Below, one piece after another: positions 24,355 through 32,689 of a stretch of 64,000 nt of DNA. The notes under the pieces are model-generated. The model did not search any database, was not told where the DNA came from, and worked only from the letters and a program-made list of their open reading frames with translations. Within the stretch, counting starts at the first letter, position 1. Every line of letters begins with the position of its first letter. Origin of the DNA: Streptomyces lomondensis (GTDB lineage Bacteria; Actinomycetota; Actinomycetes; Streptomycetales; Streptomycetaceae). The stretch is from NCBI RefSeq assembly GCF_014651035.1, contig NZ_BMWC01000007.1, positions 372,001-436,000 of the forward strand, given 5' to 3'. The translations under genes were made by a program, and so were the position numbers.

Positions 24355-26016
24355 GTGACCAGAGAAGATCACGGCCACCGCAGAGCCGGCACCCGGGCGC
24401 GCAGACGCCTCCCGCGTCTGAGGATCGCCCTCGCCGCCGCCGTCTCCTTCGCCATCGCCGGAACCGCCGCGCAGGTGATGGCCGCCCAGCCGGACGCGAG
24501 CTACGGGCAGCCGACCGTGCCGGCGCTCGCCTGGTCCGACTGCCAGGGCGGCTTCGAGTGCGCGAACGCCGACGTGCCGCTGGACTACCGCGATCCGCAG
24601 GGCCGGACCATCACCCTCGCGGTGATCCGCAAGAAGGCCCCCGACCAGGGCCGGAAGAAGGGCACCCTCTTCCTCCAGCCCGGCGGTCCGGGCAACTCGG
24701 GTGTCGACTTCGTCCGCAACAACTACGCCGACCTGCCCGCCGCCCTGCGCGACTCCTTCGACGTCTTCGGGTACGACGTACGGGGCGTCGCCCGCAGCTC
24801 GCAGGTGGAGTGCTGGGACGACGCGACGTACACGAAGGCCATCAGGGAAGCCAAGGGCGTGCCCGGGCCGGGCGCCTACGACAACGCCCTGCGCCAGGGC
24901 GCCGAGTTCGACCAGGCCTGCCAGGACCGGGCGGGCGAGCTGCGGCCGTACGTCGGCACCGGGTACGTCGCCCGCGACATCGACCTGCTGCGCCAGGCCC
25001 TCGGTGAGGATCAACTCACCTACTACGGGCGGTCGTTCGGGAGTTACATCGGCACCGTCTACGCCGCGATGTTCCCCGAGCGCGTGCGCGCCCTGGTGCT
25101 CGACGGCGCGTACGACCCGGAGCACTACGCGAACCGGCCCTACGCCTACGACCGGCCCCAGTACCTGGCCCTGGACGGCGCCATGCGCCGCTTCCTGGAC
25201 TGGTGCAAGGCCGACCAGGCGACGTGCGAGTTCGGCGACGGCGACCCGCGGGCCGCGTTCGAGAAGCTCAAGGCCGACCTCGACGCCAACCCTGTAGCGA
25301 CCGCCAACGGCGGCCAGGCGAACGGCTACACCCTCGTCTACCGCCTGCTGTTCAACATCAACGAGGGCAAGGTCATCTGGCCGTCCCTCGGCGAGGCCCT
25401 GCGTAAGGCCCAGCAGCGCGACAACACCTCGTTCCTGCTGCGGCCGCCGTCCCCGGCCAGCTACGACTTCCTCAACCCGAACATCGTGGTCGAGTGCGTC
25501 GACAAGGACTACCCGAGCGACCCGGCCCTGCTGAAGCGGCAGGTCACCGCCAACGCCAAGCTGGCCCCGCTGCTCGGCCCGGCCCTGGCGTACGGCCCGC
25601 CGCTCTACGACCACCAGCACGCCACCACGTGCGCCCAGTGGACCGGCGACAAGCCCAGCCGCTACGACGGCTCCTTCCGGGCGAAGGGCTCCGCGCCGAT
25701 CCTGGTCCTCGGCACCACCGGCGACCCGGACACCCCGTACCAGGACGCGGTCGCCCTGTCCCGGCAGCTGGACAACGGCCGGCTGCTCACCTTCAAGGCC
25801 GAGGGGCACACCGCCTTCGGGCGCAGCGCCTGCGCCACGGACGCCGTGACGAGCTACCTCGTCGACGGCAAGGTCCCGGCGCGCGGCACCGTCTGCGCGG
25901 ACGAGACCCAGCCGCCGTCCGCCACGCCGACGGCGGCCCCGGCGGGCACGACCCTCGGCGAGCTGCGCAACGGCGTCAACGAGCGACTCGACCGCCTCGG
26001 GAAGACCCCGCGCTGA
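24355..26016 (+). CDS. Secreted tripeptidyl/prolyl aminopeptidase (Tap/Slp-type alpha/beta hydrolase)
   Basis: A 553-residue exported hydrolase of the streptomycete Tap/SlpD/SlpE group, which removes N-terminal di- or tripeptides from proteins outside the cell. A basic N-terminus and hydrophobic stretch (LRIALAAAVSFAIAGTAAQV) form the signal. The oxyanion region is LQPGGPGNSG, the nucleophile elbow YYGRSFGSYIG (Ser227), the acid TTGDPDTPY and the His in EGHTAFG. Cys pairs (SDCQGGFEC; CVD and TTCAQW) are in the positions of disulfides seen in the family. GTG 24355 has GAGGGGAA upstream. A perfect-looking terminator follows. It is a single-gene unit. Confidence 0.9.
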   Translation: MTREDHGHRRAGTRARRRLPRLRIALAAAVSFAIAGTAAQVMAAQPDASYGQPTVPALAWSDCQGGFECANADVPLDYRDPQGRTITLAVIRKKAPDQGRKKGTLFLQPGGPGNSGVDFVRNNYADLPAALRDSFDVFGYDVRGVARSSQVECWDDATYTKAIREAKGVPGPGAYDNALRQGAEFDQACQDRAGELRPYVGTGYVARDIDLLRQALGEDQLTYYGRSFGSYIGTVYAAMFPERVRALVLDGAYDPEHYANRPYAYDRPQYLALDGAMRRFLDWCKADQATCEFGDGDPRAAFEKLKADLDANPVATANGGQANGYTLVYRLLFNINEGKVIWPSLGEALRKAQQRDNTSFLLRPPSPASYDFLNPNIVVECVDKDYPSDPALLKRQVTANAKLAPLLGPALAYGPPLYDHQHATTCAQWTGDKPSRYDGSFRAKGSAPILVLGTTGDPDTPYQDAVALSRQLDNGRLLTFKAEGHTAFGRSACATDAVTSYLVDGKVPARGTVCADETQPPSATPTAAPAGTTLGELRNGVNERLDRLGKTPR

Positions 26017-26040
26017 TCACCCCGCGCTGACCCGCCCCGG

Positions 26041-26077
26041 ACCCCGGACTTCCCGTACCGCACGGGGAGTCCGGGGT
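26041..26077 (+). terminator. Terminator after the aminopeptidase gene
   Basis: ACCCCGGACTTCCCGT (26041-26056) pairs with ACGGGGAGTCCGGGGT (26062-26077): 15 of 16 positions are Watson-Crick and one is G-T, with a five-base loop. It starts 25 bases after the stop. Confidence 0.75.
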
Positions 26078-26124
26078 TCCCGGGTCTTGACCCCCTCTTG
26101 CGGCAGGCCCTACAACTGACAACC

Positions 26125-26144
26125 GGTAGAAACCGTTTACTACC
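26125..26144. promoter_or_regulatory. Imperfect palindrome before the GH97 gene
   Basis: GGTAGAAACCGTTTACTACC pairs at eight of ten positions around a central CG, like LacI-type operators. It lies 24 bases before the GH97 start codon, where a bound repressor would block transcription. No regulator gene is adjacent, so control would be from elsewhere. Confidence 0.5.
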
Positions 26145-26167
26145 TGTTGTGGAGAGGGGTCCGCGCG

Positions 26168-28153
26168 ATGAGCCCGACCAGAGGGTCACGAGAGCAGGAA
26201 GAGCCCACGCCGGGCAGAGCGGCCGCGCAGCCGGCCCCCGCCTCCCGCCGTACGGTGCTGAGGGGCGCCGCCGTCACCGCCGGACTGGCCGCCACGGGCC
26301 TCGCCACGACCGGGCCCGCCCACGCCGCCGGCGGCGGCCGTCCGCAGAGCGTCACCGCCCGCATGGGCGGCACCTCCGTCACCCTCTCCCTCGTCGGGGG
26401 CGCCCTGCGCTGGTCGGCTCGTCGCGGCGGCAGGACGGTGATCGACGACTCCGCCCTCGGCCTCCGGCTCGGCGACGGTACGGTCCTCGGCAACGATGTC
26501 AGGGTGACCGGTCACCACCACCGCACCCGCCGTACCACCTGGGCCCCGGTCTACGGCCGCAACGCGACCGTCACCGACCACTACCAGGAGCAGCGCTGGA
26601 ACCTGGAGGACCGGGCCTCGGGCATCCGCTTCGGCGTGCAGGTCCGCGCGTACAAGACCGGCGTGGCCCTGCGCTACCTCCTCCTCGACGAGGGCACCGC
26701 CACCGTCGCCGACGAGCTGACGACGTTCGTCTTCCCGGACGGCACGACCGTCTACAGCGCCCGCGACGAGAACGCCTACGAGCCGGTGGCCCCGGGCGCC
26801 ATACCCGTCACCGGCACCTCCACCACGGACAACGGCCCGCTCACCGACCTGCCCCTCGCGGCGACGCTCGGCGACGGCCTCATCGCCTGCGTCTGCGAGT
26901 CCGCCCGGGTGGACTACCCCCGCCTGATGCTGAGTTCGGTCCCCGGGCAGCCGAACACCCTCGCCGCGTTCCTCATGGAGCACACCGCCCGCGGCACCGG
27001 CCCGGTCGAGACGACGTCCACGGTCACCACGCCCTTCGCCACACCGTGGCGCGCGGTGGTCATCGGCGCCACGCACGCGGAACTCGTCGACAACGCCGAA
27101 CTGGTGCTCAACCTGGCCCCGCCGAACGCCCTCCCCGACACCGCGTGGATCAGGCCCGGCAAGGTCTTCCGCTGCGAGCTGTCCACCGCCGCCGGCCTCC
27201 AGGGCGTGGACTTCGCGGTGGCCCGGGGCCTGGAGTACATCGAGTACGACGCCGGCTGGTACGGCCCGGAGTTCAGCACGCCCGACGCGACGAAGCCGAT
27301 CCCCGCGATCGACCTCCCCTCCGTCATCTCGTACGCCGCGAGCCAGGGCATCGGCGTCTTCCTCTACGTCAACCGGCTCGCGCTGACCGACGCGGACTCC
27401 CTCTTCGGGCTCTACAAGAGCTGGGGCGTGCGGGGCATCAAGCTCGGGTTCATCAACGACGGCACGCAGTCGATGACCAACCAGATCATCGACTGGGCGA
27501 GGACGGCGGCGAAGTACGAGCTGCTGATCGACATGCACGACGACGTCCGGCCGTTCGGCTACGAGCGGACCTACCCGAACTGGATCAGCCTGGAGGGCGT
27601 GCGCGGCAACGAGCAGTTCCCGACGGCCACGCACAACGTGACGCTGCCGTTCGCCCGCAACATCGGCGGCCCGATGGACTACACGATCTGCTACGGCCAG
27701 TCCCGCGACAAGACGACCAACGCCCACCAGATGGCGATGGCCGCGGTGTACTACCAGCCGCTCAACTTCCTCTTCTGGTACGACAGGCCGTCCAAGTACG
27801 GCAACCCGGCCGCCTGGCCCGGACTGCCCTGGTTCAACGCCGTGCCGGTGACCTGGGACGAGAGCCGCACGCTGGCCGGCTCGATCGGCGAGTACATCGC
27901 GGTGGCCCGACGGAACGGCTCCAGCTGGTACCTGGGCGCGATGACCAACGAGTCGTCGAGGACCCTGTCCCTGCCCCTGTCCTTCCTCGGCGGCGGCACG
28001 TACACGGCGACGGTCTACGCCGACGGCACCCCGGCCGCGCAGCCGTTCCGCACCCCGGTCGTGGTCAGCACCCGGACCGTCACCGCCGCCGACACCCTCG
28101 ACGTGGCCATGGCCCCGGCGGGCGGGCAGGCGATCGTCCTGAGGCCGAGCTGA
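26168..28153 (+). CDS. Tat-exported GH97 glycoside hydrolase
   Basis: A 661-residue enzyme of family GH97, which contains inverting alpha-glucosidases and retaining alpha-galactosidases. The Tat signal is ASRRTVLRGAAVTAGLAATG with a cut near AHA-AG. The N-terminal beta-sandwich covers about 40-300; the barrel (about 310-560) has EYIEYDAGWYGPEF, GIKLGFIND and the family signature LLIDMHDDVRPFGYERTYPN followed by LEGVRGNEQ; a C-terminal sandwich ends the chain. The Asp of GFIND and Glu of RGNEQ are likely catalytic or calcium residues; I cannot tell glucosidase from galactosidase by eye. ATG 26168 follows GGAGAGGGG. It is preceded by a terminator and a LacI-like palindrome and stands alone. Confidence 0.88.
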   Translation: MSPTRGSREQEEPTPGRAAAQPAPASRRTVLRGAAVTAGLAATGLATTGPAHAAGGGRPQSVTARMGGTSVTLSLVGGALRWSARRGGRTVIDDSALGLRLGDGTVLGNDVRVTGHHHRTRRTTWAPVYGRNATVTDHYQEQRWNLEDRASGIRFGVQVRAYKTGVALRYLLLDEGTATVADELTTFVFPDGTTVYSARDENAYEPVAPGAIPVTGTSTTDNGPLTDLPLAATLGDGLIACVCESARVDYPRLMLSSVPGQPNTLAAFLMEHTARGTGPVETTSTVTTPFATPWRAVVIGATHAELVDNAELVLNLAPPNALPDTAWIRPGKVFRCELSTAAGLQGVDFAVARGLEYIEYDAGWYGPEFSTPDATKPIPAIDLPSVISYAASQGIGVFLYVNRLALTDADSLFGLYKSWGVRGIKLGFINDGTQSMTNQIIDWARTAAKYELLIDMHDDVRPFGYERTYPNWISLEGVRGNEQFPTATHNVTLPFARNIGGPMDYTICYGQSRDKTTNAHQMAMAAVYYQPLNFLFWYDRPSKYGNPAAWPGLPWFNAVPVTWDESRTLAGSIGEYIAVARRNGSSWYLGAMTNESSRTLSLPLSFLGGGTYTATVYADGTPAAQPFRTPVVVSTRTVTAADTLDVAMAPAGGQAIVLRPS

Positions 28154-28188
28154 CCTTCCCGGGTACGGGGGTTTTCCCCCGGCCCGGG

Positions 28189-28206
28189 GTCCACCGGCCG
28201 GTGGAC
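28189..28206. promoter_or_regulatory. Perfect 18-base palindrome before the second MMPL operon
   Basis: GTCCACCGGCCGGTGGAC is fully symmetric without a loop, which favours a protein-binding site over a terminator. It lies 60 bases before the MMPL start. Just upstream, GGGGG-TTTT-CCCCC (28167-28180) is a small hairpin that may end GH97 transcription. Confidence 0.4.
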
Positions 28207-28265
28207 GGCAGGTTCAACCGAGTGCCTCTGTCGGGCAACCGCCCAGGTCAGCAAGGCTTTTGGGC

Positions 28266-30470
28266 ATGAACTCATTATCTGTGCGCGTGGCGCGCTGGAG
28301 TGCGCGGCACCCCTGGCGGGCGATCGTCGGCTGGCTGGTGTTCGTGGCGCTGTGTCTCGGGGCCGGCAGCGCCGTCGGCATGAACAGCGCGAAGACGGCG
28401 GACTACCGGGTCGGCGAGGCCGGCCGGGCCGAGGCGCTCGCGGCCGACGCCCATCTGGAGCGCAGGGCCGCCGAGCAGGTGCTGATCTCCTCCCGTTCGG
28501 GCGGTGCCCTCGACGAGGGTGCCGCCCGGGCCGCCGCGGGAGACCTGGCCGACCGGATGCGGCGGCTGACCGAAGTGGCGGGTGTGGCCGACCCGTTGCT
28601 GTCCGAGGACCGCCGGATCCTCATGGTCGAGGTGTCCCTGAAGGGCGAGGAACGGGACGCCAAGGACAAGGTCGACGCGCTCGTGGCGGAGACCTCGGCG
28701 GTGCAGAAGGGGCATCCCGGGCTGCTGCTGGAGGAGACCGGGAGTCCCTCCGTCAGCAAGGGCGTCGACCAGCAGCGCAGCGACGACCTGGCGCTGTCCG
28801 AGGCGATCACCCTGCCGGTCACGCTGCTGACGCTGCTGGTGGTGTTCGGGTCGGTGACCATGGCCGGGGTGCCGCTGCTGCTGGCGCTGTCGTCGATCGC
28901 GGCGGCGGTCGGGCTGTCCATGGTCGTCTCGCACGTGTCGCCCGACGCGGGGGTCGGTACGAACGTCATCCTGATGATCGGCCTCGCGGTCGGCGTCGAC
29001 TACACGCTCTTCTACCTCAAGCGCGAGCGGGAGGAACGGGCCCGCTCCGGCGGGCGGCTCTCCTCCGAGGCGCTGGTGGAACTGGCCGCCGCGACCTCCG
29101 GCCGTGCGGTCGTGGTCTCCGGGATGGCCGTGGTCGCCTCCACGGCGACGCTGTACCTGGCCTCCGACGTGATCTTCTCCTCCCTCGCGACCGGCACGAT
29201 CGTGGTCGTCCTGGTCGCGGTGGCCAGTTCGCTGACGGCCCTGCCCGCGCTGCTCGTCAAGCTCGGGCGGCGGGCGGAACGCCGGGCGCTGCGGCGGGCG
29301 GAGCGCGGGAAACCGGCGCGGCGGGTGCGCGGCGAGAGCGGCGGCGGCCGGGTCTGGAGCGCTCTGCTGCGACCGGCGGCCCGGCACCCCCTGGCCACCC
29401 TGTGCGTCTCGGTCCTCGCCCTGCTCGCGCTCGCCGTCCCGCTGGCCGGACTGAAGATCACGGAGATGAGCCGGGACACGCACTCCCGCGACATTCCCGC
29501 GATGCGGGTGTACGACCGGCTCAACGAGGCGTTCCCCGAGCAGCGGGTGACCCACCAGGTCGTCGTCCGCGCCGACGCCTCCCGGTCGGGGGAGGTGGGA
29601 GCCGCCCTGCGCGAGGTGGCCGAACGCGCCGACGCCGACCCGCTGTTCACCGGCGCCTCACGGATCCGCACCGCCACCGACGACCGCACCCACACCCTGG
29701 AACTGAAGGTGCCCTACCTCGGCAACTCCGACGAGGCGTACGGCTCCCTGGACCGGCTGCGGGACGACTTCCTGCCCGCGACCGTGGGCCGGATCACCGG
29801 CGCCGAGTACGGCGTGAGCGGCGACGTCGCCCGCTACGCCGACTATCCCGCCCACCAGAACGCCAAACTGCCCCTGGTGCTCGTCGCGTTGCTGCTGGTG
29901 ACGTTCGCGATGACCGTGTACGCCTTCCGCTCGGTGGTGCTCGGGCTGCTCGGCGTCGCCCTGAACCTGCTGTCCGCGGCGGCGGCGCTCGGACTGCTCG
30001 TGCTGGTCTTCCAGGGGACGTGGGCCGAGGGCCTGCTGGACTTCGACTCCACGGGGTCGATCGGGTCGCGGGTGCCGCTGTTCCTCTTCGTGATCCTCTT
30101 CGGTCTTTCGATGGACTACCAGGTGTTCGTGGTGAGCCGGATCCGGGAGGCCGTCCTCGCGGGCACGCCCACGCGGCGGGCCGTGCTCGACGGGATCCGC
30201 TCCTCGGCGAGCGTGGTGACCAGCGCGGCGGTGGTGATGACGACGGTGTTCGCCAGTTTCGTCTTCCTGCACATCATCGAGATGAAGCAGATCGGCTTCG
30301 TACTGGCGGCGGCGGTGCTGATCGACGCGTTCGTGGTGCGGGTCATGGTCCTGCCGGCGGCGATGCTGCTGCTGGGCGAGGCGAGCTGGTGGCCCTCGCG
30401 CCCGGGGCGACGGTCGGCGTCCGCCGCGGAGAAAAGGGCCTCCTCCCGCCCGGCGGTCGACGTACGTTGA
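28266..30470 (+). CDS. MMPL/RND-family transporter with a TTA at codon 4
   Basis: A 734-residue MMPL transporter with the duplicated layout of one TM helix, a periplasmic domain and five or six TM helices. ARHPWRAIVGWLVFVALCLG opens repeat 1 and RHPLATLCVSVLALLALAVP repeat 2. The conserved acidic TM motifs are GLAVGVDYTLFYLKREREE and GLSMDYQVFVVSRIREAV. The gene starts ATG AAC TCA TTA TCT: codon 4 (28275-28277) is TTA, so translation should need the bldA tRNA. A weak AAGG lies 13 bases upstream. It leads an operon with a kinase and regulator (five-base gap, then a four-base overlap), the same plan as at 0-3.6 kb. Substrate unknown. Confidence 0.92.
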   Translation: MNSLSVRVARWSARHPWRAIVGWLVFVALCLGAGSAVGMNSAKTADYRVGEAGRAEALAADAHLERRAAEQVLISSRSGGALDEGAARAAAGDLADRMRRLTEVAGVADPLLSEDRRILMVEVSLKGEERDAKDKVDALVAETSAVQKGHPGLLLEETGSPSVSKGVDQQRSDDLALSEAITLPVTLLTLLVVFGSVTMAGVPLLLALSSIAAAVGLSMVVSHVSPDAGVGTNVILMIGLAVGVDYTLFYLKREREERARSGGRLSSEALVELAAATSGRAVVVSGMAVVASTATLYLASDVIFSSLATGTIVVVLVAVASSLTALPALLVKLGRRAERRALRRAERGKPARRVRGESGGGRVWSALLRPAARHPLATLCVSVLALLALAVPLAGLKITEMSRDTHSRDIPAMRVYDRLNEAFPEQRVTHQVVVRADASRSGEVGAALREVAERADADPLFTGASRIRTATDDRTHTLELKVPYLGNSDEAYGSLDRLRDDFLPATVGRITGAEYGVSGDVARYADYPAHQNAKLPLVLVALLLVTFAMTVYAFRSVVLGLLGVALNLLSAAAALGLLVLVFQGTWAEGLLDFDSTGSIGSRVPLFLFVILFGLSMDYQVFVVSRIREAVLAGTPTRRAVLDGIRSSASVVTSAAVVMTTVFASFVFLHIIEMKQIGFVLAAAVLIDAFVVRVMVLPAAMLLLGEASWWPSRPGRRSASAAEKRASSRPAVDVR

Positions 30471-30475
30471 TCGGC

Positions 30476-31666
30476 ATGACCGCTCTCGCCGGCTCCACCG
30501 CCGACACGTTCTGGGCCACGTCGCTGCGCCGCTGGAACGCGGTGTGCTGGCTGCTGTTCGCCGTGCTGGCCGTCGGGCTGGTCGCCATGGACCGGCCCGA
30601 CGGGAGCAAGTACGCGGCGCTGGCCCTGCTCGGCGGGATGGTGTTGTGCTACGCGGTCCTGGACCGCTTCCCGGCCAACCCGGTGGTCCGGCCGCACGGG
30701 TATCTCTCGGTGCTGGTGGTCGTGTTGGGCGGGCTGGCGTATCTGCGCGGGAACTACGCGGCGCTGTTCATGGTGACGCTGCCGCACTACTGGATGTTCG
30801 GGCGTACGCCCCGGGCCTCGATGGTGTTCCTGGGGCTCGCCACGGCCGCCACCCTGGCCGGGAACGTGCTGCGGCAGGACGGCTGGACGGTGGAGTTCTT
30901 CACCGAGGTCCTGGTGTCCACGCTGATCGTCGTGGCCGTGGGGGTGCTGATCGGGCTGTGGGCGCACTCGGTGGTCGCGCAGAGCGCCGAGCGGGCCCGG
31001 CTGATCACCGAACTGGAGCAGGCACAGGCCGAGTTGTCCCAGGCCCACGAGCGCCAGGGCGCCGCGGACGAGCGGGAGCGCATGGCACGCGAGATCCACG
31101 ACACCCTCGCCCAGGGCTTCGCCTCGATCATCGTGCTGGCCGAGGCGGCCCGGGCGGGGCTCGGCTCCGAACCGGCCCGGAGCGCACAGCAGTTGCGGTC
31201 GATCGAGTCGACGGCCCGGGAGAACCTCGCCGAGGCCCGGGAGCTGGTCGGCTCGGCCCGGCGGCCCGGCCAGGCGCCCCCCGGCTCGGTGGCACAGACC
31301 CTGCGCCGGACCCTGGACCGCTTCGCCGAGGACACCGGCCTCACCGTCGACGCCGACCTGGCGGACCTGGAGTGCGACCAGCAGACCCGGATCGCGCTGC
31401 TGCGCTGCACCCAGGAGTCCCTGGCCAACGTCCGCAAGCACGCCCGCGCCTCCACGGTCGGCGTGGTGCTGGCCCGGCAGCCGTACGGCGTGGAGCTGGA
31501 GATCACCGACGACGGGACCGGGTTCGTGGTGGAGGAGTCGGCGGGCTTCGGCCTGGACGGCATGCGCAAGCGGCTGGCGGAGCTGGGCGGGAGACTGACG
31601 GTGACGAGTTCGGTGGGCGACGGGACGCGGGTGCTGGCGCTGATACCCCTGGGGGAAGCGTCATGA
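30476..31666 (+). CDS. Sensor histidine kinase of the MMPL operon
   Basis: A 396-residue kinase. Five or six TM helices lie within residues 20-165, then a coiled coil (ITELEQAQAELSQAHERQG). The HisKA_3 box is RMAREIHDTLAQGF (His208), and the ATPase domain shows LLRCTQESLANVRKHARAS, DDGTGFVV and GFGLDGMRKRLAELGG. The REIHDTLAQG form is typical of the subfamily often paired with transporters. It starts five bases after the MMPL stop, and its TGA overlaps the ATG of the regulator, so the three genes are one unit. Confidence 0.92.
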   Translation: MTALAGSTADTFWATSLRRWNAVCWLLFAVLAVGLVAMDRPDGSKYAALALLGGMVLCYAVLDRFPANPVVRPHGYLSVLVVVLGGLAYLRGNYAALFMVTLPHYWMFGRTPRASMVFLGLATAATLAGNVLRQDGWTVEFFTEVLVSTLIVVAVGVLIGLWAHSVVAQSAERARLITELEQAQAELSQAHERQGAADERERMAREIHDTLAQGFASIIVLAEAARAGLGSEPARSAQQLRSIESTARENLAEARELVGSARRPGQAPPGSVAQTLRRTLDRFAEDTGLTVDADLADLECDQQTRIALLRCTQESLANVRKHARASTVGVVLARQPYGVELEITDDGTGFVVEESAGFGLDGMRKRLAELGGRLTVTSSVGDGTRVLALIPLGEAS

Positions 31667-32310
31667 CCGGCGGACCGCTCCGGATCGTCGTGGTGGACGA
31701 CCACACCGTCATGCGGGCGGGAGTCGTGGCCCTCCTCGCCTCCGAGCCCGGCATCGAGATCGTCGGCGAGGCCGGCGACGGCCGCGCGGCCCTCGACCTG
31801 GTCGAACGCCACGGGCCCGACGTCGCCCTGGTCGACCTGCGGATGCCGGTGCTGGACGGAGTCGCCACGACGACCGAGATCGTGACGCGCTTCCCGCGCA
31901 CGCGCGTGCTGATCCTGACCACCTACGACACCGACGCGGAGATCGAGCGGGCGGTGGAGGCCGGGGCGATCGGCTACCTCCTGAAGGACACCACCCGGGA
32001 GCAGTTGGCCGACGCGATCCGCGCGGCGGCACGCGGCGAGACCGTCCTGGCCCCCCGGGTCGCCGAACGCCTGGTCGCCCGCATGCGCCAGCCCGCCCAG
32101 ATCCCGCTCACGGCCCGCGAGGCGGACGTCCTCAACGCGGTCGCGGACGGCCTGACCAACGCCGAGATCGGCCGCCGCCTCGTCATCGCCGAGGCCACGG
32201 TGAAGACCCATCTGCTCCGCCTGTTCGCCAAGCTCGACGTCAACGACCGGACGCGGGCGGTGGTGGTGGCGATGGAGCGGGGGTTGCTGCGGAGGCCGTC
32301 CGGCGCCTGA
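31663..32310 (+). CDS. LuxR/NarL-family response regulator of the MMPL operon
   Basis: A 215-residue regulator with an intact receiver (VVDDHTVMRAG; phospho-acceptor Asp58 in ALVDLRMPVLDG; switch Thr in LILTTYDTD; Lys in GYLLKDTT) and a LuxR helix-turn-helix (LTAREADVLNAVADGLTNAE, ATVKTHLLRLFAKLD). The ATG overlaps the kinase stop. It probably controls the operon itself and hence the transporter; the palindrome at 28189-28206 is a possible target. Confidence 0.94.
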   Translation: MTGGPLRIVVVDDHTVMRAGVVALLASEPGIEIVGEAGDGRAALDLVERHGPDVALVDLRMPVLDGVATTTEIVTRFPRTRVLILTTYDTDAEIERAVEAGAIGYLLKDTTREQLADAIRAAARGETVLAPRVAERLVARMRQPAQIPLTAREADVLNAVADGLTNAEIGRRLVIAEATVKTHLLRLFAKLDVNDRTRAVVVAMERGLLRRPSGA

Positions 32311-32479
32311 GGGAGAGGGTGCCGCGGTCCCCGGGCGACGGGACCGGCAGACGGTGCCCGCCCGGCGCGCACCGGCCGTCGCCTTCTCGTCTCAACTCGT
32401 CCACGGCCCTTCCCCATCCGCGAAAGTAGGACGTGGCCGGTCACTCGCCGGCCGGCCACACGGAGACGGGAGACCCGCC

Positions 32480-32602
32480 ATGCCCCGACGCCCGCTGAAC
32501 CGACGTGAGCGGCTGACCCTGATCGGAATCCTGCTGGGCAGCCTCGTGTCCGCCGTCGCCGGAGCGGCCACCAGCGAGACCTTCAAGGTGTTGCTGTCCT
32601 GA
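32480..32602 (+). CDS. 40-residue single-pass membrane peptide
   Basis: MPRRPLNRRERLTLIGILLG followed by SLVSAVAGAATSETFKVLLS. A basic N-terminus and one hydrophobic helix (about 13-31) predict a small inner-membrane protein with its N-terminus inside. GGGAGA lies eight bases before the ATG. It is 87 bases upstream of the large P-loop/repeat protein on the same strand and may be its partner. There is no similarity I recognise. Small size makes it easy to miss in annotation. Confidence 0.65.
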   Translation: MPRRPLNRRERLTLIGILLGSLVSAVAGAATSETFKVLLS

Positions 32603-32689
32603 ACGCTCCGGCTCGGGCGCACGCTCCGCACCGTCGCCATTCCGTGACGGTCCGGGCGGCCACGGTTGTTCTTAGGCAAGGATGCTTCG

